From Musa acuminata AAA Group (lineage: Eukaryota > Streptophyta > Magnoliopsida > Zingiberales > Musaceae), in contig NC_088342.1 of the NCBI RefSeq assembly GCF_036884655.1, positions 34,910,001 to 34,974,000 of the forward strand: a stretch of DNA of 64,000 bases, read 5' to 3'. Both the position numbers and the translations under genes were made by a program. Positions 56,207-64,000 of the stretch are shown in pieces. Under the pieces are notes generated by a model. It made no database searches and was not told the DNA's origin. It worked only from the letters and a program-made list of their open reading frames with translations. Position 1 is the stretch's first letter; every line of letters begins with the position of its first letter.

Positions 56207-57782
56207 TGTTGAATCTCATATTTTGATGATAAAATCAATTAATAAGTGTTTATGATTTAATTTATATTTTGAGTGACGTAGGATGCTTTGATTAGGGAGA
56301 GACAATTAAAGCAGGAAGAATCATGTTGGGCCGAAGGAAAATGTGTCAGAAGATTGGACGTCGAGCCGGAGGATCGGTCGACGTATCGACAGAAGGCTTC
56401 AGGCCATGGATTCAGGCATCAGGCCAAGAAGAGTGAATATTGCACCAAGGATATTGCAGTTGCCGAGTCAACTGGCCGATTGGGCAATAGGCCGCAAGAG
56501 ACGATGATGTGCCAAAGAATCAGACGAAGCGTCGATGGACCAATGACATGCCAGACGACATGATTCATGCTTAGTAATAATTGTCTAGATCGAAGTATGT
56601 TTTTATGTGTGCAGGATTAACTATGATAGTAAGGCATAAAGCAAAATGAAGTCCCAGAGAAAAGAACACGATTTCGTTGGAAGTTTGAGAGTTTGTCGGA
56701 AGTCCGGACATTCGTCGAAAGTTTTACCGGAACCAACTAAGAAGTCTAGGAGCTTGCCAAAGAAGCTTGTCGGAACTCACCAAATAAATCTTCATAAAGT
56801 CCAGGAGCTTGCCAGGAGTCTGTCGGAACATTACCGAGAGATCGTCGGAAGTTTTCCGGAAGATCGCCGAAAGCTTGGCAGAAGAAATCGGACTTATCTT
56901 GCTTAGATTATGTCTTAGGAATCGTAGTTAGCACATAATTGGAGTTGGGATTGGGAGGTAATCCCATCAACTCTGTTAGGGGCCAACTGAGCCTAAAGCG
57001 GGATTGGTTTGGGCCGAATGCAAGGCCCAACCAGGGTGCTGAAACCCTAGACGACGGTGGCACCGCCTGAGGAACAACACCCCAGGATTCCTGGGCAGTG
57101 GTACTGCCCAGGCCGGGTGGTGGTACCGCCAGCAGCAATGCTGCTAACGGTGGTACCACCCCTGTTCAGCGGTGGTACAGCCTAGTACCGGATCCTGCGG
57201 CGGTAGTACCGCCCAAGAACGGCGGTGGTACCGCCAGTACCCAGGAAACCTAGGATGAGACCTTTTTAGGCTCCAAGTTTGAATCAACTTGAAGCCTATA
57301 AAGACCCCTCTCATCCCTGGTTAACACACACAAGCACAGAGAATTTAAAAAAGGAAAAAAATGTTATAGAAATCTCTTATGAGAATCCTCCTCTAGCCTA
57401 AGTGTTAGAATAATTTGAGAGGAGTGAGTGCTTGTAAAGGTTGACTCCTAAACCTGTGAAAAGGAGAAGAGGGGTGTAAGAAGGAGGTTGATCTTCACCT
57501 ATTAAAGGAAGATCGATAGTTGATGTCGGTAGCCTCGAAGAAAGAGGAATCGACGAAGTGAATGTAGGTCACAACGACCGAACCACTCTAAAATCTGGTT
57601 TGCATTTACTTCTCACTATTTATCTTTATTGCAAATTGAATTCTTCCTTCACTACGTTTCCATACAATTTCAAGTTAACATCTTTACGAAATCGATTTTA
57701 TCACAATGAAGTTTTGAAACCAACGTTATTTTACCACTACACTAATTCACCCCCCCTCTTAGTGTCGACCCCGTTCCTAACA
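56207..57782 (+). repeat. 3' LTR of the complete gag-only element
   Basis: 1576 bp, TGTTGAATCTCAT to CCTAACA. Has the palindrome block ggtggtaccgccagcagcaatgc... near 57117-57240 that is shorter in the 5' LTR. Confidence 0.9.
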
Positions 57783-58012
57783 CTTCTATAGCAAGCTCCT
57801 GGACTTCTTGGTTGGTTCCCACAGAACTTCCAACGAACATCCGGACTTCCGTTGAACTCTCGAACTCCTAATGAGATCTCAATCTTGACTCCGGCACAAC
57901 ACCTGCTTTATGTCTTACTACCATCGTAGTTAATCCTGCACACTTTTCTTAACATATAGATTAGATCAAACAACTTACAATTGACTTCATCATCAAAACC
58001 CGAGATTCAATA
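57783..58012 (-). repeat. 3' LTR of element B, piece 1 (sense 5' end)
   Basis: Sense start TATTGAATCTCGG at 58012 (TGTTGAATC type), next to the polypurine tract. Continues at 51496 across the gag-only insertion. Confidence 0.85.
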
Positions 58013-59160
58013 ATCTCCCCCTTTTTTATGATGATAATCAATTGATGACGGAGTTAACCTTAACTCCCCCTATTTATATGCCATACTTGAGAAAAGGCAT
58101 TCTTGAATTCAAGATCTTCGAATTCAATAAACAAATTGATAAGTTAAGTTCATTTAAACTTATCAATACACACATCATGATTCCTATCATGATCTAACAT
58201 TCTCAAAATGATGTCAAGGCATGACATCCATTTTCAAGTGTGATATTTCAAATATGAAAGATGACAAAGATAGCAATTCATCATTCTATGATAAGATATC
58301 AATTATAAAATAGTCAGTTAAGCTCTAAATATCTTATCAAATTTTATCAAGCAAACATTTCAAGTATATATGATGAAATACATTTCATACATTTATCATC
58401 AATTTATCATATTTTGGTATTATTTCTCCCCCTTTGTCATCAATAAGAAGGAGAACAATTTAATAATGCAAGTCTGGTAAACATTCATGCCACATTTTAA
58501 TTTGTATATCAATCATATTTCAAGCATTCATGACATAGTATCATTCATAAGTTCTCAACATTAAAAGTTATAAACATTAAAGAGATAGCTTCCTTCAACT
58601 TCTCTCTTTTTATTTTTCATCAAAACTTCACATAAAGAAGAAAAGTAATGAGGAAAATCTATTAAGAACCAACTTTGTGAAATGATTTGAATCAAAACAA
58701 AAATGATAAAAGAGTTTTATTAAATCATGCTTCAATTTTCATAAGGATTAAAATATTCATGTGAAATCAAAGCCTCATTCTTACAAGTGTTCATCTAATA
58801 AAAAAGAATCATAAAAATTCTTCCTTCATTAAGAAAGAATTCATGTGAAAGAATCATCATACAAAGGATAAAAGAAATTCTGTGAATAAGCCTTTATAAT
58901 GAGAGGATCATCACATCAAATCTATTTCTCAATAAAAATTCACAAGAGATAAATCCGTGAGAGATGCATTTGTCAATTAATTCCATGTATCAAAAATAAT
59001 TAAGTGACAGAGCGAGGGTATGAAGTAAACTTGATACCAAGGAAGATAAAAATGAAATAGGCTCATGAAAGCTCTATTAAAGGAAGATAGTCCTGAAAAG
59101 ATATACATCATATTCATGCATTCGAACAAATTAACATTCCTAATTCTCTTCTAATAAAAT
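58013..59160 (-). other. Spacer and polypurine tract of element B
   Basis: Non-coding. On the minus strand the 3' polypurine tract is aaaaaagggggagat (58013-58027), with a second internal aaagggggagaaa at 58423-58435. Very similar to the element A spacer (atgacaaagatagcaattcatcattctatg in both, reading the plus strand). Confidence 0.75.
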
Positions 59161-60700
59161 CATATTATTCTTTACTTAAAGGTTTTATAAAGATATTGAC
59201 TAATTGATGTTTTGTATCAATAAACTCTAAGATTACATCATGATTATTAACATGATCTCATATAAAGTGATGCCTAATATCAATATGTTTAGTTCTATAG
59301 TGTTGAATGGAATTTTTTGTTAAACATATTGCACTTGTGTTATCATATTTTATGCGAATATTTTTAAGATGGATCTTATAATCTTCTAAAGTGTTTTTCA
59401 TGCACACAACTTGTGCACAACATGCACTAGCTGAAATGTACTCAGCTTCGGTTGTATATAATACAATTGAGTTTTGTTTCTTGTAAGGCTAAGAAACAAG
59501 TGTATGTCCTAAAAATTGACACGTTCCGGATGTGCTTTTTCTATCTAATCTACATCCAGCAAAATTTGCATCAGCATAAGCAATTAGCTCAAAGTTCTCA
59601 GATTTTGAATACCATAATCCTATATTTGTTGTTCCTTTAATATATCTAAGTATTCTTTTAACTGCTTTGAGATGAGATATCTGAGGATTAAATTGAAACC
59701 TAGCACAAAGTCCTACACTAAATATGATATCCGATCTAGTTGCGGTGAGATAAAGTAAACTTCTTATCATACCCCTATAAGCTTTTTTATCAAAGCTTTC
59801 TCCACTTTCATCAATTTCTAGCTTAGTGGAGGTGCTCAAAGGAGTGTTGATAGTCTTTGAGTTATCCATATTAAACATTTTTAGTAAATCTAAAACATAT
59901 TTTGTTTGACTAAGAAATATACTATCACTTAATTGTTTGATTTGTAAGCCTAAAAAGAAAGTTAATTCCCCCATCAAACTCATTTCAAATTCAAGACTCA
60001 TACTTTTAGCAAATGACTCACATAGAGATTCATTCGTAGAACCAAAAATGATATCATCAACATAATTAATAATAAGAAAATTATTTTCAAAATTTTTGAT
60101 AAACAATGTAGTATCGACCTTGCCTTTAGAGAAATTATTTTTAATAAGAAATTAGCTAAGTCTCTCATACTAAGCCCTTGGGGCTTGTTTCAATCTATAG
60201 AGAGCTTTAGTCAATTTAAATAAATGATTAGGGAGATTATCATTCTTAAATCCGGGAGGTTTTTTAACATAAACTTCTTTGGAAATAAAGTCATTAAGAA
60301 ATATATTTTTAACATCCATTTGAAATAACTTAAAATTATTACTACTAGCATAGGCAAGAAATATCCTTATGACTTCTAATCATGCCACAAGAGCGAAGGT
60401 TTCTTCATAATCGATACCTTCTTCTTGGTTGAAACCCTTGGTCACTAATCTAGCCTTGTTTCAAACCACAATACCAAATCCATCTTGCTTATTTCTAAAG
60501 ACTCATTTAATACCAATAACTAAATGGTCACTTAGCCTAGGAACAAGCTTCCACATCTCATTTCTCTCAAATTGATTCAACTCCTCTTGCATTGCGATGA
60601 CCCATGAATCATCTTTCAAGGCCTCGTCAATACACTTAGGTTCAATTTGGGAGAGAAAAGCAACGTTTGCATAGAAATTCTTAAGAGAGGAACGAGTTTG
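59161..60700 (-). pseudogene. pol: pol remnant of element B: RT and RNase H
   Basis: RT starts near 60640 (DDSWVIAMQEELNQFERNEMW) and is broken by several stops to about 60130. The catalytic YVDD is intact (60053-60064) inside an open stretch of 205 codons (60106-59489) that carries DDIIFGSTNESLCESFAKS, ELTFFLGLQIKQLSDS, NTPLSTSTKLEIDESGESF, SVGLCARFQFN and the RNase H blocks GLWYSKSENF, YADANFAGCR and STSGTCQFLGH. After LVS a stop is followed by the RNase H C-terminus (DNT, KHI, LADI regions) in damaged frames to about 59165. The best RT/RNase H stretch among the SIRE-type copies. Confidence 0.87.
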
Positions 60701-61735
60701 AACCCCTTTAGATGTATCTCCTATTATTAGCTCTTTAGGATGAGCATCTATATACTTCCATTCCTTCGGTAAAGAAGGTTCGGAAGAAGATGTATCTTAG
60801 TTGCTAGAAGGAGAAAGGGATTCATTCAAGTTCAAAATTTCAAAATTAAGATCATCATCAAAATTTTTTTTTTTTAACTTCAAAAATTTCATTAAAAACC
60901 ATATGAATTGATTCTTCTATAATCAAAGTTCTTTTGTTAAAGATACGAAAGGCTTTAGAAATAAAAGAATAACAAAGAAAATTTCTTTCATCGGATTTTA
61001 CATCAAACTTTCCTAAGGTATCTTTTTCATTCAATATAAAGCATTTACATCTGAAAACTTTAAAGTGTGAAACATTGGGTTTTTTATTGTTCCATAACTC
61101 ATAAGGAGTTTTGGAAAGTAATGGTCTTACTAGAACCCTATTCATGATATGCATGTCATATTTATGGCTTCGGCCCAAAAATATTTGGGTAGGCTATGTT
61201 CATTTAACATAGTTCTAGCCATTTCTTGTAAGTTTCTATTCTTTCTTTCTACTACATTTTATTGAGGATTTCTTGGAGTAGAGAAGCTGTGGTTATATCT
61301 ATTAGATTCATAAAATTCTTGAAAATCATAGTTTTGAAATTCACCATCGTGATCACTTCGAATTGATGAAATCATAAAACCTTTTTCATTTTGAACAAGT
61401 TTACAAAACTTAGAGAAATACCTAAAGCAATCATTTTTGTATGCTACGAAGTAAGTCCATATGTATCTACTAAAATCATCTACAATGACAAATGCATATT
61501 TGCTACCTCCTAGGCTTGATATAGCAATTAGTCCAAATAAGTCCATATGGATCAATTGCAAAGGTCTAAAGGTACTTATTTGGTTCTTAGGTTTGAAGCT
61601 ACTTTTTATTTATTTTCCTAGTTGACATGCATCACACACATTATCCTTGATGAACTTGATATGAGGAATTCCTCTTACAAGTTCTTTAGATGAAATTTGA
61701 GAGATTAGTTTTATGCTAGCATGACCTAATCTCCT
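60701..61735 (-). pseudogene. pol: pol remnant of element B: integrase
   Basis: CDACQL of the zinc region is near 61640-61620. The core opens at 61561 with the first catalytic Asp in HMDLFGLI, then GGSKYAFVIVDDFSRY, and the second in SIRSDHDGEFQ (near 61350). STPRNPQ ends this frame at 61259, before the Glu-bearing ERKNR-type block, which is frame-damaged. A second open stretch 61178-60858 covers NRVLVRPLLSKTPYELWNNKKPN, the FKVFRCKCFILNEKD segment and RTLIIEESI. The acidic linker follows with a stop near 60800. Non-functional. Confidence 0.85.
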
Positions 61736-62150
61736 ATATCATAGCCCAGCATCGTCGTTCAAAACCAAAAAACACATTTCATTGCAAAGATCATTGATGT
61801 CAATAGTGTATACATTATTTTGTTTTAATACAATCATATATATATTTTTGTATGGTTTTTCAATAATGCAAGCATTAGATTCAAATCTAACAATATATCC
61901 TTTATCACATAATTGACTAATACTCAAAAGGTTATGCTTTATACCGTCAACTAATAATACATCTTCAATAAGAAGGTTGGATTTGTTACCTATGGTTCCT
62001 TTGCCAATGATTTTACCCTTGTTGTTATCTCCGAATGTGACATATCCTTCGTCTAGGTTAGTGAGCTTAGAGAAATGAGATGGATCTCCAGTCATATGCC
62101 TTGAGCATCCACTATCAAGGTATCATCTCTTGCTCCTAGCTTGTGGTGGT
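61736..62150 (-). pseudogene. pol: pol remnant of element B: protease
   Basis: Codons for the active site are kept as DSGCSRHMTGD, but the Trp that precedes it in element A (KRWYLDSG) is TGA here. Downstream, VTFGDNNKGKIIGKG, LLIEDVLLVDGIKHNLLSISQLCDKGYIVRFESNACIIE (recognised as several short blocks) and TIDINDLCNEM run to LNDDAGL at 61739, where a stop falls just before the integrase zinc region. Confidence 0.85.
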
Positions 62151-62266
62151 ACATTTTTCTACAAAAAGAGATGATTTTTAGGTACCTATTTGATCTTCGG
62201 TGCCTCAAAAATTGTTCTACATAACTTATCATATTGCGTTGAGTCATTTGAGGTTCTTTTAGGAAC

Positions 62267-63742
62267 CTAAATCAATTTATGTGGACTATATTTCTTGAAT
62301 GGACATTTGTACGCAACATGTCCAGGTTTGCAGCAAAAGTTACATTTGGTGTGAGGTGATACATGCAAGGTAGATCCTTTAATAAAAGTGGTTGGATTTT
62401 GATGAGAGCTACTCACAAATCCGATTTCACCTTTCCTATGAACGTGTCCCTTATTGGCAAAGATCATGCTCAAGAACTTGCTGCCAACCTCAAATTTCTT
62501 CAAGGTATCTTTGAGTTGCAAGTTTTCCTTTTGAAGTATTTCTAAATCATGGCATTTTGTGTAGGGAGCTAAGCTATTTTCATGCTCAATCTTTACTCTA
62601 TCAAAATTGCTAATAAGATAAGCATGTTCCCTTTTTAAAGAATTATACGTTTTACTCAAAATTCTACATTCATCAAATAATTTATAAAAAGCACTTGAAA
62701 GCTCATCAAAAGTTAAATTTGTGTCTAATGAACTTATTACCTCATCTTCAGTAGCCATTAGTGCATAGTGAGCAACTTGCTCAATGTTGGTTGGCTCCTC
62801 TTCTTCGGAAGCACTTGAGTCGTCCCATATAGCTTTGAGCACCTTCTTCTTTGATTGCCTCCTCTTTGCTTGGAGACATTCACTCTTAAAGTGTCCCGGC
62901 TTCTTGCATTCATAGCATATTACTTGTTCTTTCTTTGGTTCAAATTTATTTTTAGTATCATTTTTTAATTTATTTTTTTTATAATTTTTTTAAATTTTCT
63001 TATTAATAGTGCCAAGACTTATCAAAGTTCTCATCACTTGAGTTTTCTTTCGAGTAATCTTCTTACGTTCTCATAACTATATCTTTCCTGTTCTTTGGAA
63101 GGGTGTCCTCAAGCTCTTCATGAGCTTTACATGTTATTTCATAGGTTATTAGTGACCCAATTAGTTCTTCAAGAGAAAAGTTATTTAGATTTTTGGCCTC
63201 TTGAATGGACGTTACTTTAGGGTCCCAATTTTTTAGTAGGGATCTTAAAATCTTATTAACAAGTTCAAAATCCAAAAAATCTTTATCAAGTCCTTTTAGA
63301 CCATTGATGACATCCATAAATCGAGTGTATATGTCTCCAATGGTCTCATTCGGTTTCATTCGAAATAACTCATAAGAATGCACTAAAAGATTAATTTTTA
63401 ACTTCTTCACTCTACTAGTGCCTTCATGAGTTACTTCAAGTGTATGCCAAATGTCAAACGTTATTTCACAAATCGATACTCGATTAAACTTGTTTTTATC
63501 TAATGCACAAAATAAGGCATTCATAGCCTTTTTGTTTAAAATAAAGTCTTCTTCTCTAACTCATTCCAATCGTTCATTAGAAGAGAAGACTTTTGAAAAC
63601 CGTTTTCGACAATGTTCCAAAGCTCAAAATCCATTGAAATTAGGAAGATCCTTATTCTAGTCTTCCAATGTGTGAAATGCATCCCATTGAACATGGGCGG
63701 ACGTGTAATTGAATGGCCCTCTAGGTTGTCAGCAAATGTCAT
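62267..63742 (-). pseudogene. gag: gag of element B
   Basis: Start ATG at 63742 (MTFADNLEG), matching sister starts; an in-frame ATG lies 21 bp upstream. Open to 63536 (FTHWKTRIRIFLIS, NDWNELEKK), then a frameshift. Open 63524-63063 (NALFCALDKNKFNR, DIWHTLEVTHEG, PNETIGDIY, EELIGSLITYEI, TLPKNRKDIV). A damaged lysine-rich and first zinc-knuckle region follows (CYECKKPGHFK near 62900). Then 191 open codons (62842-62267): acidic SSASEEEEPT, a Lys/Glu/Leu-rich likely coiled coil, and a second complete zinc knuckle CNFCCKPGHVAYKC. This shows what the pol-bearing gag has and the gag-only copies lack. Confidence 0.88.
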
Positions 63743-63778
63743 CTCTCTTGGGTTTAAAACCAAATGAGAGTGAACCTT

Positions 63779-63791
63779 GCTCTGATACCAA
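63779..63791 (-). other. Primer binding site of element B
   Basis: On the minus strand ttggtatcagagc, one base after the LTR end CCTAACA; tRNA-iMet type. Confidence 0.87.
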
Positions 63792-63792
63792 T

Positions 63793-64000
63793 TGTTAGGA
63801 TCAAGAGTAGCACTAAGAGGGGGGGTGAATTAGTGCAATGGAAAACTTTTACAATTTCAAAAAATATTTCATACGTTCGAAAGAAATTGATTCGGAAAGA
63901 TAGTAACTTTAAAACGTAAGAGAGCGTAAGTGTTGTGAAATCAAGATAAAGAGAAGAAGCACTTTTCTGTGAAATGATTTGCAGTTAAAGAAGATTGATC
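63793..64000 (-). repeat. 5' LTR of element B, cut by the window edge
   Basis: Sense end GATCCTAACA at 63793 and the inverted repeat GCACTAA...TTAGTGC around a G-run (63811-63837). Closely matches the element B 3' LTR end near 41924 (tttcgtatatttgaaag against tttcatacgttcgaaag). Confidence 0.88.

Larger units (their letters stand above)
51497..57782 (+). mobile_element. Complete gag-only SIRE-type element (element N)
   Basis: 6286 bp: LTR (51497-52952), primer site, gag (53003-53944), 2.3 kb spacer, polypurine tract, LTR (56207-57782). No protease, integrase, RT or RNase H trace. Flanks ATTTT and CTTCT are an imperfect target duplication; the undisturbed site in the element A LTR reads GTTCT, one or two changes from each. 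LTRs differ by about 10% in the first 160 bp by eye, so this is an old insertion. Confidence 0.9.

Overview
This 64 kb window looks like a nuclear intergenic stretch from a large, repeat-rich flowering-plant genome. It holds nested, decayed LTR retrotransposons and no host gene, tRNA or rRNA gene that I can recognise. The AT-rich background, the SIRE/Maximus, Angela-type and Tekay/Del-type elements, and the solo LTRs with intact target duplications all fit an angiosperm, probably a monocot. A narrower placement (for example Zingiberales) would be a guess.

Layout. 1-5151: 3' half of a Tekay/Del-like Ty3/gypsy chromovirus (+), sitting in the 5' LTR of SIRE-type copia element F (+, 5157-12475). 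F carries solo LTR S1 (8887-10303) inside its reverse transcriptase. 12476-14874: 5' end of an Angela-type copia element (-). 14875-22939: gag-only SIRE-type element G (+), split by solo LTR S2 (17787-19620, -). 22940-24176: two Angela fragments in opposite orientation. 24177-29663: gag-only SIRE-type element E (+), whose LTR contains solo LTR S3 (24710-26763). 29664-35465: LTR and spacer of element D (-), whose LTR contains a Ty3/gypsy solo LTR (30002-32795). 35466-36548: piece of element C (+). 36549-41923: pol, spacer and 3' LTR of element A (-). 41924-64000: element B (-). B's 3' LTR was hit twice: by a complete Angela element (42795-51345) and by a complete gag-only SIRE-type element (51497-57782, called N).

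No coding region is intact. gag and pol remnants carry nonsense codons, frameshifts, deletions and sometimes lost catalytic residues, so nothing here looks autonomously mobile. The SIRE-type copies form two groups: pol-bearing elements (F, A, B) and gag-only elements (G, E, N and probably D), in which a gag of about 315 codons is followed by a long AT-rich spacer. The gag-only copies presumably depended on pol supplied by the others.

The most interesting signals are non-coding. A Tekay LTR holds four hairpins with one identical 11-nt loop and different stems. The Angela leader holds four hairpins with a shared core and site-specific outer stems, in two diverged copies. A Ty3/gypsy solo LTR has a further hairpin cluster. 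SIRE-type LTRs share GGTACC-centred palindromes and a terminal inverted repeat around a variable C-tract, and SIRE-type spacers carry several internal polypurine tracts. All of this was read by eye; no alignment or folding was run.
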